Origin: Brevundimonas sp. UBA4553
GTDB lineage: Bacteria; Pseudomonadota; Alphaproteobacteria; Caulobacterales; Caulobacteraceae
DNA: 64,000 nt
NCBI RefSeq assembly: GCF_002387245.1
Contig: NZ_DGLD01000016.1
Location: 15,616 to 79,615, forward strand
Reading direction: 5' to 3'
In this document: one piece after another, positions 8,227-16,975 of the stretch
Position numbering within the stretch: position 1 is the first letter of the stretch
Layout: each line of letters begins with the position of its first letter
Program-made: the position numbers and the translations under genes
The notes under the pieces: model-generated
What the model was told of the DNA's origin: nothing
Databases searched by the model: none
Seen by the model: only the letters and a program-made list of their open reading frames with translations

Positions 8227-9513
8227 ATGCGCATTTCGACCATCATCGCCCTGACAGCCGCGGCCGCCCTGCTGGCGGCCTGCGCCACGGCGCCGAAGAC
8301 GACCTCGGACAGTCTGGACGCCGTGGCCCGCGACTACGTCGCCCTGACGCTGGAGATCGGCGAGCGCGAGCCGGGTTATGTAGACGCCTATTACGGCCCG
8401 GCCGAATGGGCCGAGACAGCCAAGGCGAACCCCCGTGCCTTGCCACAGTTGGTCGAAGGCGCCGCCGCCCTGACCCGCCGCCTGGACGCCCTGCCGACTG
8501 CCGGTCTCGACGCCGAGAGCCTGCAACGCCGCGCCTATCTGTCGGCTCATGTTTCGGCCGCCTCTGCCCGTCTGCGGATGCTGGGCGGCGAGAAGATGAG
8601 CTTCGCCGACGAGGCCGAAGCCCAGTTCGGCGTGCGGCCGGACCTGCGCCCCCTTTCGTCCTATGACCCCGTGCTGGCGCAGATCGACGCCCTGATCCCG
8701 GGCGAAGGGCCCCTGGCCGACCGCGTCGCCGCCTTCCGCGCCCGCTACGTCATTCCCAAGGAGAAGCTGGAGCCGGTGATGCGGGCCGCCATAAGCGAGT
8801 GCAAGGCGCGCACCGAACGGCACATGACGCTTCCCGCCAACGAGACCTTCACCCTGGAGTTCGTCACCAACAAGCCGTGGTCGGGCTACAACTGGTACAA
8901 GGGCGACGCCTTCAGCCTGATCCAGGTGAACACCGACCTGCCCATCTACATCGACCGCGCCGTCGACCTGGGCTGCCACGAAGGTTACCCCGGCCACCAC
9001 GTCTATAACGCCCTGCTGGAACAGACCTTCGTCAAGCAGAAGGGGTGGGTCGAGATGAGCGTCTATCCCCTGTTCAGCCCCATGTCCTTCATCGCCGAAG
9101 GCAGCGCGAACTACGGCATCGATCTGGCCTTCCCCGGCCACGAACGCACCGATTTCGAGCAACGCGTTCTCTACCCGCTGGCCGGGCTGGACCCGACGAC
9201 GGCCGAGGCGCAGACGCAACTTCTGGCCCTGATGCGGCAGCTGGGCCGGGCCGAGTACACCATCGCCGACGCCTATCTGGCCGGCCGCATCGATCGCGAG
9301 ACCGCGTTGGATCAACTGCAGAAGTACAACCTGGTGGCGCGCGATCGTGCCACGCAGCGGCTCAGCTTCATCGACACCTATCGCAGCTACATTATCAACT
9401 ACGGCCTGGGCCGCGACATGGTGCAGACTTGGGTCGAGGCGCAGGGTCCTGATCATTGGGACACGACCGAGCGACTCCTGGCCAGCCAGACCCTGCCGAT
9501 CAATCTGGACTGA
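8227..9513 (+). CDS. DUF885 family lipoprotein (putative metallohydrolase)
   Basis: The 428-residue protein starts with a lipoprotein signal ending LLAAC (Cys19). The DUF885-like region contains a His/Glu-rich motif CHEGYPGHH (about residue 256) and, some 40 residues on, FIAEGSANYG. These resemble zinc-binding and catalytic blocks of a gluzincin-like metallopeptidase, a relationship inferred for the family and not proven. The ATG at 8227 is selected over upstream in-frame starts because it begins the signal peptide and has GAGAGGGAG upstream. Lipidation predicts an outer-membrane or periplasmic location. The substrate is unknown. Confidence 0.8.
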   Translation: MRISTIIALTAAAALLAACATAPKTTSDSLDAVARDYVALTLEIGEREPGYVDAYYGPAEWAETAKANPRALPQLVEGAAALTRRLDALPTAGLDAESLQRRAYLSAHVSAASARLRMLGGEKMSFADEAEAQFGVRPDLRPLSSYDPVLAQIDALIPGEGPLADRVAAFRARYVIPKEKLEPVMRAAISECKARTERHMTLPANETFTLEFVTNKPWSGYNWYKGDAFSLIQVNTDLPIYIDRAVDLGCHEGYPGHHVYNALLEQTFVKQKGWVEMSVYPLFSPMSFIAEGSANYGIDLAFPGHERTDFEQRVLYPLAGLDPTTAEAQTQLLALMRQLGRAEYTIADAYLAGRIDRETALDQLQKYNLVARDRATQRLSFIDTYRSYIINYGLGRDMVQTWVEAQGPDHWDTTERLLASQTLPINLD

Positions 9514-9582
9514 GGCGACAGGCAACCGGGACCGCTCGCTGGCGTTTACCGTCAAGGTTCAACGCAAGAAGGGGGACATCCC

Positions 9583-9888
9583 ATGCGCACCCGCATCATC
9601 ACCATCGCCGCCGCTTCCATCCTGGCGCTGGGAGCGGTCGCCTGCACCCAGGCCGAGCAACAGCAGGCCGAAGTCAACGCCGAGGCAGCCGGCGACAAGG
9701 CGGCCGATGTCGCCGCCCAAACCGGCGAAGTGGTCGAGTCCGGCGCCATGAAGGCCGCCCAGGCCGTCGAAAGCGGCGCCGGCAAGGTCGCTGACAAACT
9801 GGAAGGCAATCAAGCTGAGGCCGCCGCCGAAGGGCGCCCTGGCGCCGTCGATCCGGCCACGGACACGCGGGTCCCCGCCAAGAACTGA
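9583..9888 (+). CDS. Small Ala/Glu-rich lipoprotein
   Basis: This 101-residue protein has a signal peptide and lipobox-like LGAVAC (Cys21). A low-complexity, helix-prone tail rich in Ala, Glu, Gln and Lys follows (for example QAEQQQAEVNAEAAGDKAAD). It has no recognisable domain. AAGGGGG precedes the ATG. It lies 69 bases after the DUF885 gene and may share its transcript. A structural or stress-related envelope role is possible but not shown by the sequence. Confidence 0.6.
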   Translation: MRTRIITIAAASILALGAVACTQAEQQQAEVNAEAAGDKAADVAAQTGEVVESGAMKAAQAVESGAGKVADKLEGNQAEAAAEGRPGAVDPATDTRVPAKN

Positions 9889-9897
9889 CGCAAGAGC

Positions 9898-9925
9898 GGC
9901 CCTTCTTCCGTCAAGGAGAAGGGCC
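9898..9925. terminator. Hairpin between convergent genes
   Basis: A perfect 9-bp stem, GGCCCTTCT with AGAAGGGCC, and a 10-base loop lie between the ends of the small lipoprotein gene and the MFS transporter gene. There is no T-run on either side, so termination by the standard intrinsic route is uncertain. Confidence 0.45.
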
Positions 9926-9930
9926 AGCCG

Positions 9931-11235
9931 TCAGGTCAGGCGATCGGCCTTCCTCAGACTGGGGAAGACCTTGGCCCAGATGCCGGTGGCGGCCAGGGCG
10001 CCAACCCCGCCGAACACCGCCGCGCCCACAGGGCCGAGCAGGCGCACCATGACCCCCGAATAGGCCTCTCCCAGTTCATTGGACGCGCCGATGAACAGCA
10101 TGGAGACCGACGACACCCGGCCCCGCATGTGATCGGGCGTCGCCAGTTGGATCAGGGTCTGACGGATATTGACGCTGATCATGTCCGCCCCGCCGCCGAT
10201 GAACAGCGCCAGCGCGCTCAGCCAGACCCAGTGCGACAGGCCGAACGTCAGGGTGGAAAGGCCGAACACCGCCACCGCGGCGAACATCCACCGCCCGCCG
10301 TGCTTCACGATCGGGAAACGGCTCAGATAGAGGGCTACCAGCAGGGCTCCGACCCCGAACGAGGCCCGCAACAGACCGAACCCTTGCGGTCCCACGTGCA
10401 GGATGTCGCGCGCAAAGATCGGCGTCAGCAGGGCCACCCCCGCCAGCAACACCACCACCAGATCGAGCGAGATGGCGCCCAGGACGATCTTGGTCTTCCA
10501 GACGTAGGACAGACCTTCCTTGACCAGTTCCAGCGGCCCCACGCCGGTCTCGACAAACTGCGGCTTGCCCTTGGTGCGGATAAGCAGGAAGCAGCCGATA
10601 GCGATCAGGAAAAGCGCCATGGCCGAGGCGTAGGCCCAAGGCACCGCGAACCCGACGATGACGCCGCCCAGGGCCGGGCCGGCGATAGCTCCGGTCTGGA
10701 AGGCGATGGACTGGGCCGCGATGGCCGGCGGCAGCGCCTTGCGCCCTACCACCATGGGCAGGAAGGCTTGGCTGGCCGGCGCGAGGAAAGCCCGCGCCGC
10801 GCCAAACACGGCGGCCACCGCCAGCAGCCCCCACAGCGGAGGGGAGCCATGAATAGCCATGGCCAGGAAGGCCAAGGCGCACAGGCTCTCGACCACGATG
10901 GACAGGGTCACGGTGTGCTTGCGGTCGCGCCGGTCGGCCATGGCCCCGGCGGGTAAGGTGAAGGCCAGCAACGGCAGGAACTGACACAGGCCGACCAGCC
11001 CCAAATAGAGGCTGGCCTCGGCGATCGGGTGGTCGCGCCGGGCGATCTCATAGACCTGCCACAACAGCGCCGAGGACTGGATCTGGATGCCCAGGACCGC
11101 CGCCACGCGCCCGACCCACAACAGGCGGAAGTCGCGAATGGCCCAAGGGCTGGAGGGCCCGCCGTCATGGGATTCGGGCGGCAGGGGCGGTTGCGGCGGA
11201 ACCGTCGGGGCGGTGTCGATACTGTCTGTGGTCAC
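9931..11235 (-). CDS. MFS transporter (EntS/MFS_3-like exporter)
   Basis: This 434-residue protein has about twelve hydrophobic helices and the loop 2-3 motif GAMADRRDRKH characteristic of major facilitator exporters. The opening block (FRLLWVGRVAAVLG) and the overall pattern resemble the EntS-like MFS_3 group, whose members export siderophores or drugs. The start is a GTG at 11235 that overlaps the cupin gene stop as GTGA, so the two are translated from one message. The substrate is not predictable. EntS-like context is absent because no siderophore genes are nearby. Confidence 0.85.
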   Translation of the reverse strand: MTTDSIDTAPTVPPQPPLPPESHDGGPSSPWAIRDFRLLWVGRVAAVLGIQIQSSALLWQVYEIARRDHPIAEASLYLGLVGLCQFLPLLAFTLPAGAMADRRDRKHTVTLSIVVESLCALAFLAMAIHGSPPLWGLLAVAAVFGAARAFLAPASQAFLPMVVGRKALPPAIAAQSIAFQTGAIAGPALGGVIVGFAVPWAYASAMALFLIAIGCFLLIRTKGKPQFVETGVGPLELVKEGLSYVWKTKIVLGAISLDLVVVLLAGVALLTPIFARDILHVGPQGFGLLRASFGVGALLVALYLSRFPIVKHGGRWMFAAVAVFGLSTLTFGLSHWVWLSALALFIGGGADMISVNIRQTLIQLATPDHMRGRVSSVSMLFIGASNELGEAYSGVMVRLLGPVGAAVFGGVGALAATGIWAKVFPSLRKADRLT

Positions 11236-11708
11236 GTTCTTCGCGGTGTCTTTGGATAGGGGGTTCCGTCGCGGTGGAAATAGCGGCCGGCGCCCTTGGG
11301 GAGGATCATGTCGATGTCGGGATAGTCGCAGGCGTCTTCAGCGGGCCGGCGCGAACCGACCTCCAGCAGGACCGCCTCGTGGTCGCTACGGTTTTCGATC
11401 TTGTGGCCGTTTGGCACGCCCGCCTTGAAACCGGCGCAGTCGCCGGGACGCAGCACGGTCTCGCCGTCCTCCTCGACCAGCACCACCTCGCCCTCGACCA
11501 CCCAGACGAACTCGTCTTCCACCGAATGCCAGTGGCGCTGGCTGGACCAGGCCCCGGCGGGCAGGCGCAGCAGGTTGACCCCGAACTGGTCCAGACCGAC
11601 CGCATCGCCCAGCCGCCAGCGCCGTCGCGGCTTGCAAGGCGCGGCGAAGTCTTCCGGGTAGCCGGTCCCATGGCCGGTCGGCGCATTGTCGATGTCGATC
11701 TTCGGCAC
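11232..11708 (-). CDS. Cupin domain protein
   Basis: The 158-residue protein has a single cupin barrel. Motif 1 is H-W-H-S-V-E-D-E-F-V-W-V-V-E-G at about 59-73. Motif 2 begins at about 87 with PGDCAGFKAG and includes NGHKIENRS. These give the usual His/His/Glu/His metal site. No signal peptide is seen. Its stop overlaps the GTG start of the MFS gene (GTGA). Such single-domain cupins include sugar isomerases and small-molecule sensors or oxygenases; the exact role is unknown. The coupling suggests a link with the transported compound. Confidence 0.8.
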   Translation of the reverse strand: MPKIDIDNAPTGHGTGYPEDFAAPCKPRRRWRLGDAVGLDQFGVNLLRLPAGAWSSQRHWHSVEDEFVWVVEGEVVLVEEDGETVLRPGDCAGFKAGVPNGHKIENRSDHEAVLLEVGSRRPAEDACDYPDIDMILPKGAGRYFHRDGTPYPKTPRRT

Positions 11709-11757
11709 GGTTTCGGGCCTTCTCGCGGATGCGGGATATGCCTAAAGCATAGAGCCC

Positions 11758-12951
11758 ATGAGCGCCGCATCACATTCCGTCATTGATCCTGTCGAACTGA
11801 CCCGCGACCTGATCCGCATTCCCTCCGTCACCCCCGCCGACGAGGGGGCGATGGACGTGCTGGAACGCGCCCTGACCGGCCTGGGCTTCACCTGCCGCCG
11901 CATGGTGTTCGAGGGGCCGACCGGCATGGGTCACGACGCCCGCATCGAGAACCTCTACGCCCGCCGTGGCACGGCCTCGCCCAATCTCTGCTTCGCCGGC
12001 CACACCGATGTGGTGCCGACGGGCGACGTCGCCGCCTGGAGCGCCGCTCCGTTCGAGGGCGAGACGCGCGACGGCATCCTCTATGGCCGGGGCGCCGTCG
12101 ACATGAAGGGCGGGATCGCCGCCTGGGTCGCCGCCGTCTCGCGCATTCTGGCTGAGGGCGACGTGCCCGGCTCCCTCTCCTTCCTGATCACCGGCGATGA
12201 GGAAGGCCCGGCCCTGCACGGCACCAAGCGGGTGGTCGAGGCCCTGGCCGCCGAGGGCGAGGTCATCGACGCCTGCGTGGTCGGCGAGCCCTCCTCGGCC
12301 CACCACCTCGGCGACATGATCAAGGTCGGGCGGCGCGGTTCGCTCAACACCTGGATCACCGCCCACGGCAAACAGGGCCACGTCGCCTATCCCGACCGCG
12401 CCGCCAATCCCGCGCCGGTCGTCGCCAAGCTGCTGGCCCGCCTCGACGCTCACGTTCTGGATGACGGATACCCGGAGTTTCCCCCGTCCAACCTCGAGAT
12501 CACCACCATCGACGTCGGCAATCCGGCGACCAACATCATTCCCGCGGAAGCGAAGGCCCGCCTCAACATCCGCTTCAACCCGGCCCACACCGGCGACGGC
12601 CTGATAGACTGGCTGAACCGTGAGGCGGGCGCCCTTCAGGCCGAGACCGGCCTGCGCATCGAGTTGGAGCACATGTGCTCGGGCGAAGCCTTCCTGACCG
12701 AGCCGGGCGTCTTCGTCACGGCGGTGCAGGACGCGGTGGAGGCGACGCTGGGCCGCCGTCCCGAGGCCTCGACCACCGGCGGAACCTCGGACGCCCGCTT
12801 CATCCGCTCGCTCTGTCCGGTGCTGGAGCTCGGCCTGGTCGGCCAGACTATGCACCAGATCGACGAGCGCGTGCCCGAGGCTGAACTGCGCGCCCTGGCC
12901 GACGCCTATCAGGCGGTGATCCGAACCGTGATCGAGCGGTTGACGGCCTAG
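11758..12951 (+). CDS. dapE: Succinyl-diaminopimelate desuccinylase
   Basis: DapE hydrolyses N-succinyl-LL-2,6-diaminopimelate in the lysine and meso-DAP (peptidoglycan) pathway. The 397-residue M20 metallopeptidase has the dizinc ligands in FAGHTDVVPTG and RGAVDMKGG, the catalytic Glu-Glu in GDEEGPALHGT, and the dimerisation lid domain at about 185-300. The C-terminal zinc His is in GQTMHQIDE. It diverges from the cupin/MFS pair. Its TAG stop is shared, as part of CTAG, with the convergent small gene downstream. Confidence 0.95.
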   Translation: MSAASHSVIDPVELTRDLIRIPSVTPADEGAMDVLERALTGLGFTCRRMVFEGPTGMGHDARIENLYARRGTASPNLCFAGHTDVVPTGDVAAWSAAPFEGETRDGILYGRGAVDMKGGIAAWVAAVSRILAEGDVPGSLSFLITGDEEGPALHGTKRVVEALAAEGEVIDACVVGEPSSAHHLGDMIKVGRRGSLNTWITAHGKQGHVAYPDRAANPAPVVAKLLARLDAHVLDDGYPEFPPSNLEITTIDVGNPATNIIPAEAKARLNIRFNPAHTGDGLIDWLNREAGALQAETGLRIELEHMCSGEAFLTEPGVFVTAVQDAVEATLGRRPEASTTGGTSDARFIRSLCPVLELGLVGQTMHQIDERVPEAELRALADAYQAVIRTVIERLTA

Positions 12952-13157
12952 GCTTCGCCCGCCGCTTCCAGGCGGGCGATGCGGCGATCCATGTCCGCGA
13001 CCTGATCCTTCAGGCGCTGTTTTTCCGAGGCCATGTCGACGGGCGTGCCGTCTTCATAGGTCAGTTGCGCGCCCTTCTCGATCAGGTCGAGGCGGTAAAG
13101 GGCTGTGACGCGAGTCGCCTTGAACCGCTCCAGTTCACTTTCCCTGTCGAGCGCCAT
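12948..13157 (-). CDS. Small coiled-coil protein of unknown function
   Basis: This is a 69-residue charged protein whose C-terminal half (about 42-66, EKQRLKDQVADMDRRIARL) has heptad-like Leu/Val/Ile spacing and should form a coiled coil. There is no signal or membrane segment. Its ATG overlaps the RidA stop by one base (TGATG), so it is in that operon. Its 3' end shares the palindromic CTAG with dapE. No family is recognised. Confidence 0.65.
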   Translation of the reverse strand: MALDRESELERFKATRVTALYRLDLIEKGAQLTYEDGTPVDMASEKQRLKDQVADMDRRIARLEAAGEA

Positions 13158-13498
13158 CAGATCGCAGCCGTGACGATGATCTCGACCAGATAGTCGGGCG
13201 TGGCCAGCCGGGCTTCGCTGGTGGCACGCGCGGGCGGATTGGCCGGATCGACCCAGGCGTCCCAGACCGCGTTCATGGCCTCGAAGTCGGCGATGTCGGC
13301 CAGCCAGATGGTGGCCATCAAAATCTTCGACTTGTCCGTCCCGGCCTGGGCCAGCAGGGCGTCGATCTCGGCCAGGGTCGTCCTGGTCTGGGCCGTGACG
13401 TCGTCGCCCGGCTCGCCGACCTGGCCGGCCAGATAGACGGTGTTCCCGTGGATGACGGCCTCGCTCATGCGGGCGCCGGGCTGGATGCGGGTTATCAT
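13157..13498 (-). CDS. RidA/YjgF family protein
   Basis: RidA-type proteins hydrolyse reactive enamine/imine intermediates such as 2-aminoacrylate, though several subfamilies have other roles. The 113-residue protein has the expected core, including GNTVYLAGQVG near the N-terminus and the PARATSEARLATPDYLVEI block that contains the conserved Arg (about residue 90-95). It starts at 13498, 30 bases after a small membrane protein gene, and couples to a coiled-coil protein through TGATG. Because of divergence in the loop I do not assign the archetypal RidA activity with certainty. Confidence 0.88.
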   Translation of the reverse strand: MITRIQPGARMSEAVIHGNTVYLAGQVGEPGDDVTAQTRTTLAEIDALLAQAGTDKSKILMATIWLADIADFEAMNAVWDAWVDPANPPARATSEARLATPDYLVEIIVTAAI

Positions 13499-13528
13499 GG
13501 GGAGGCCTCCTGAAATCGCGCCTCCGGC

Positions 13529-13672
13529 TTACCCCAGCATCATCTCCATCACCAGAAGGGCCGCGACGAAGACCGCCGCGAAAGCCATGCAGAAGAAGAC
13601 GGCATCACGCAGGCGACTGCGCACAGGACGCAGGGGCGCGGCGGATGGAAGATTGATCGGCAGTCGCGACAT
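13529..13672 (-). CDS. Small single-pass membrane protein
   Basis: This 47-residue product starts MSRLPINLPSAAPLRPVRSR and has one membrane helix (about 23-46, DAVFFCMAFAAVFVAALLVM) reaching the C-terminus. The basic N-terminus predicts a cytoplasmic N-end. It lies between the M20 amidohydrolase and RidA genes on the same strand. Longer frames through this region come from the neighbouring gene's shadow. It is a hypothetical protein. Confidence 0.5.
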   Translation of the reverse strand: MSRLPINLPSAAPLRPVRSRLRDAVFFCMAFAAVFVAALLVMEMMLG

Positions 13673-13737
13673 CGACGGACCCTCGCTGAGATGTCGAGGA
13701 TGCGCGCCTATGCTTACCCCTTGATAAACAGAAACAA

Positions 13738-15057
13738 TCAGTTTTCCGCCCGTTCCAGGAATCGCAGGGCGCTGAAGACATGAGCCTTCACTCCCAGGGG
13801 CAGCACCTTCTCGTTGACATCGAAAGCGGGCGAGTGGTTCGGGGCCGCCGCAGCCGGATCCACGCCGTCCGGGCTGCCGCCCAGATGATAGAAGACGCCC
13901 GGCACGACCCGCTGGAAATAGCTGAAGTCCTCGGCCACCGTGGTCGGTGGAGTGGCCGGATTGACCTTGCCCGCGCCCGCCGCCTCTTCCAGCACGGGCG
14001 CCAGCCAGGCCGACAGAGCCTCGTCGTTGAAGACCAGGGCCGCATTCTGCCTGACCGCGAAATCGGCGGTGGCTCCGTAAGCCTCGGCCACATGATCTAT
14101 GGCCGCCTCGGCCCGGGCCACCAGGGCGTCGCGCTGGGCCACGTCGAATGTGCGCAGAGTCCCGCTCAGCGTCGCGCTGTCTGGGATGATGTTGTAACGC
14201 ACGCCCGCGTCTATGGTCGCGATGGTGAAGACGGTCGGCGTCGTGGTCGGGTCGATGGTCCGCGCCGTCAGGGTGTTGACCGTCTGCACCACATTGGCGG
14301 CGGCGGCGATGACGTCCACGCCCTTCCATGGCCAGGCCCCATGCGTCTGCTTGCCGTGCAGGACGATATCGACCCGGTCCGACGCGGCCATGAAGCCTTG
14401 CGGTCGATAGAAGATGGTCCCCGGCGCGCCTGGCACGACATGCAGACCGAAGATGGCCTCGGGCGCCGGATCCTTCAGCGCCCCCTCCTCGATCATCAGG
14501 GCCGCCCCGCCCAGACGTTCGCCCGGAGGCGCTCCCTCCTCCGCCGGCTGGAAGATGAAGACGATCGTGCCGCTGATCTGATCCTTCATCCCGGCCAGGA
14601 CCTCCGCCGCGCCCATCAACATGGCGACGTGGGCGTCATGGCCGCAGGCGTGGGCCACCGGCACGGTCTCGCCCATGTAGGTTCCGGTCGCGGTCGAGGC
14701 GAAGGCCAGGCCGGTCGCCTCCTTGACCGGCAGGGCGTCCATGTCGGCGCGCAGGGCGACCGTGCGTCCGGGCCGCGCGCCGCGCAGAATCCCGACCACC
14801 CCGGTCTTGCCCACGCCCGTGCGCACCTCCAGCCCCAGACCTCGCAGATGATCGGCGACAACGCCCGCCGTGCGCGTTTCGGCGAAGCCCAGTTCCGGGT
14901 GCTGATGCAGATCGCGCCGCCAGGCCACCACCTCCGGCATGACCCGGTCCACCGCCGCCTCGACGCTGGCGGCGGGAACCTGGGCCGCGGCGGCGCCCGC
15001 CCCCGTCAGGACGGCAGACGCGACAGCGGCGAGGATCAGACGGCGGCGAATGGTCAT
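13738..15057 (-). CDS. Exported M20-family amidohydrolase (aminoacylase/hippurate hydrolase-like)
   Basis: The 439-residue protein has a signal peptide (MTIRRRLILAAVASAV, cleavage near AAAQ). An M20D metallopeptidase domain follows. Recognisable blocks are WRRDLHQHPELGF, the metal ligands in ACGHDAHVAMLMGAAEVL, and QPAEEGAPPG with the catalytic Glu. A lid domain lies at about 215-330. The ATG at 15057 is chosen over one 54 bases upstream because it starts the signal peptide. It probably cleaves N-acyl or N-aryl amino acids in the periplasm; the exact substrate is not predictable. Confidence 0.88.
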   Translation of the reverse strand: MTIRRRLILAAVASAVLTGAGAAAAQVPAASVEAAVDRVMPEVVAWRRDLHQHPELGFAETRTAGVVADHLRGLGLEVRTGVGKTGVVGILRGARPGRTVALRADMDALPVKEATGLAFASTATGTYMGETVPVAHACGHDAHVAMLMGAAEVLAGMKDQISGTIVFIFQPAEEGAPPGERLGGAALMIEEGALKDPAPEAIFGLHVVPGAPGTIFYRPQGFMAASDRVDIVLHGKQTHGAWPWKGVDVIAAAANVVQTVNTLTARTIDPTTTPTVFTIATIDAGVRYNIIPDSATLSGTLRTFDVAQRDALVARAEAAIDHVAEAYGATADFAVRQNAALVFNDEALSAWLAPVLEEAAGAGKVNPATPPTTVAEDFSYFQRVVPGVFYHLGGSPDGVDPAAAAPNHSPAFDVNEKVLPLGVKAHVFSALRFLERAEN

Positions 15058-15140
15058 GGCGAACTCCCCTTTGTGAAGTTCATGTTGCGCGAGCGAACGC
15101 CGCTTGTGCAAGCCGCCGCGAACGCCGATCTTCAGACGGC

Positions 15141-15515
15141 ATGAGCAAGACGTCCAAACCGTTCAAGGTCTCTAAGACTCGCTGGAACGAGGTGGTTCTG
15201 GTGTGTCGCAAATGCTCGAAGAAGCTGGACGGCGGCTTCGGCCCGGATGGCGACAAGACGCTGAAGAAGGCCCTGCGGCGCTACCTGCACGCTGGAAAGG
15301 GCCGCAAGGCGGATCTGGCCGTCGTCGGCGCCGACTGCTTCGACGTCTGTCCCAGGAACGCCGTGGTCGCCGTCAACGCCCGACGCCCCGATGAACTGCT
15401 GATCGTGCCGGCGGGCGCCGACCTGTTCGAGGTCAAGGCGCGGCTGGGCCTGGACGACGGGCGACGGCTCAAGCCGCCGCTATCCCGCGCCGATCCTGCC
15501 GAGACGACTTCCTAA
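15141..15515 (+). CDS. (2Fe-2S) ferredoxin-like protein, thioredoxin fold
   Basis: The 124-residue protein has cysteines spaced C-x2-C (VCRKC, about 22-25) and C-x3-C (DCFDVCP, about 66-70). This is the pattern of small thioredoxin-fold 2Fe-2S ferredoxins, in which both pairs bind one cluster. There is no signal peptide, so it is cytoplasmic. The gene starts 83 bases from the divergent amidohydrolase and runs toward the SRPBCC gene 28 bases downstream. Its electron-transfer partner is not evident. Confidence 0.82.
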   Translation: MSKTSKPFKVSKTRWNEVVLVCRKCSKKLDGGFGPDGDKTLKKALRRYLHAGKGRKADLAVVGADCFDVCPRNAVVAVNARRPDELLIVPAGADLFEVKARLGLDDGRRLKPPLSRADPAETTS

Positions 15516-15543
15516 AGTCGAAAAGCCGTGTCAGAGGCAGAAC

Positions 15544-15975
15544 ATGGACACGACCCGTATCGAGAAGCGTATCGGCGTGCACGCGCCGTCGGACCGCATC
15601 TGGGAGATCCTGTCGGATCTCGAGAACTGGCACACCTGGAATCCCTATGAAACGGGCGTGACGGGCGCGCTGGCCTTCGGCGCCGGCATCAGTCTGACCG
15701 AGGCTCTGCCCGGCATGGCCGAGCGTCAGGTGCAGGCGCGCCTCGGCGACTGGCAGCCCTATTCGCAACTGGTCTGGGCCGAGAAGCGCGGCTGGCTGTT
15801 CAACGCCATTCGCTACTACGAAATCGAGGAGCTGGAGCGCGGCAACTGCATCGTCTCCAACGGGGTGATCTTCTCGGGCCTGCGCGGCGAACTGTTCCAC
15901 GACAAGCACCGCAAGACGATCCGCAGCGCCTACGAGGACATCAGCGAGGCTCTGCGACGCGCCGCCGAGGGCTGA
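15544..15975 (+). CDS. SRPBCC (START-like) domain protein
   Basis: The 143-residue protein has the helix-grip fold pattern. IEKRIGVHAPSDRIWEILSD is the first strand and helix, then LENWHTWNPYETGV, then a long C-terminal helix (RKTIRSAYEDISEALRRAAEG). Such proteins bind hydrophobic ligands. No signal is present. It lies 28 bases after the 2Fe-2S protein gene, so the two may be cotranscribed. Its stop is 3 bases from the end of the convergent tadC gene. The ligand is unknown. Confidence 0.82.
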   Translation: MDTTRIEKRIGVHAPSDRIWEILSDLENWHTWNPYETGVTGALAFGAGISLTEALPGMAERQVQARLGDWQPYSQLVWAEKRGWLFNAIRYYEIEELERGNCIVSNGVIFSGLRGELFHDKHRKTIRSAYEDISEALRRAAEG

Positions 15976-15978
15976 TCC

Positions 15979-16962
15979 TCAGCCCTTCATCATGTCCTGG
16001 ATGTTGATGATCGCCGGGCCGAGAATGACCACGAACAGCACCGGCAGGAAGAAGACGATCATCGGCACGGTCAGCTGAGCCGGCAGCGCCGCGGCCTTCT
16101 TCTCGGCGGCGGCCAGACGCAACTCGCGGTTTTCCTTGGCCATGACCCGCAAGGCATTGCCCAATGGCGTGCCATAGGTTTCGGCCTGGGTCATGGCGGT
16201 GGCCACGGCCCGAATGCCGGGATGGTTTGTCCGTTTGGCCATGCCTTCGTAGGCCATCCGACGCTCGGGCAGGTAGCTCAATTCAGCCGATAGCAGGCTG
16301 AGTTCCTCGGCCAGCTCGATCGACTGGCTGCCCACTTCCTGACTGACCTTCTGGATCGCCGCCTCGATCGACATGCCCGATTCGACGCAGATCAGCAGCA
16401 GATCCAGCGAGTCGGGAAAGGCGGCCACAATGGACTGTTTCCGCTTGGCGATGCGATTCTGAAGATAGAGGTTGGGCGCATAGAAGCCCGCCGCCGCCGC
16501 GAACACCAGCGCGCACAGCTTCAGCGTCAGATTGAAACCGAAGTCATTGACGACGAACAGGTAGAAGGCCGCCAGCACCATGAAGATGAAGGGCGTGGCG
16601 AAGCGGAAGAAGTAGAAGGTGGTCAACGGACGCGGACCGCGGAACCCGGCCTGCGCCATGTTCTCCGCGACCTTCGGATCTTCCAGCAACTGGGTCAGGT
16701 TCAGACGCTCGACGACACGCTTCTTGAAGCCCTCGTCGGAGTGGCGCAGCGAGGCAGGATTGGCGCCGCCGCCCTTCATCGCCTGGCGCGATCGGCGCTT
16801 CAGCTCATCGCGACGCTCGGCGACGGCCTTCATCCGCTTGTCCAGCCGTTCGCCGCCCATGAAGGAGCCCAACAGGGTCAGGACGCTGGCGAAGACCGCG
16901 ACCCCGACGCCGATGCTCAGCAGGTTCTGGGGGTCGGTGATGAAACGAAAGAAGCCGTTCAC
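15979..16962 (-). CDS. tadC: Tad pilus inner-membrane platform protein TadC
   Basis: TadC and TadB form the inner-membrane platform on which CpaF acts to extrude Flp pilin. The 327-residue protein has an N-terminal membrane helix (about 14-34), a pair near 120-165 and a C-terminal helix (about 297-320). A GspF/T2SSF domain lies between them with FPDSLDLLLICVESGMSIE. It starts with GTG at 16962, 13 bases after tadB. Caulobacter names for this position would be cpaH. It is the last gene of the cpa operon. Confidence 0.93.
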   Translation of the reverse strand: MNGFFRFITDPQNLLSIGVGVAVFASVLTLLGSFMGGERLDKRMKAVAERRDELKRRSRQAMKGGGANPASLRHSDEGFKKRVVERLNLTQLLEDPKVAENMAQAGFRGPRPLTTFYFFRFATPFIFMVLAAFYLFVVNDFGFNLTLKLCALVFAAAAGFYAPNLYLQNRIAKRKQSIVAAFPDSLDLLLICVESGMSIEAAIQKVSQEVGSQSIELAEELSLLSAELSYLPERRMAYEGMAKRTNHPGIRAVATAMTQAETYGTPLGNALRVMAKENRELRLAAAEKKAAALPAQLTVPMIVFFLPVLFVVILGPAIINIQDMMKG

Positions 16963-16975
16963 GACGCTCTTCCCC

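Noticed and set aside
9931..11708. Siderophore export role for the MFS/cupin pair
   Set aside because: The transporter resembles EntS in pattern only; no siderophore synthesis or uptake gene is nearby.
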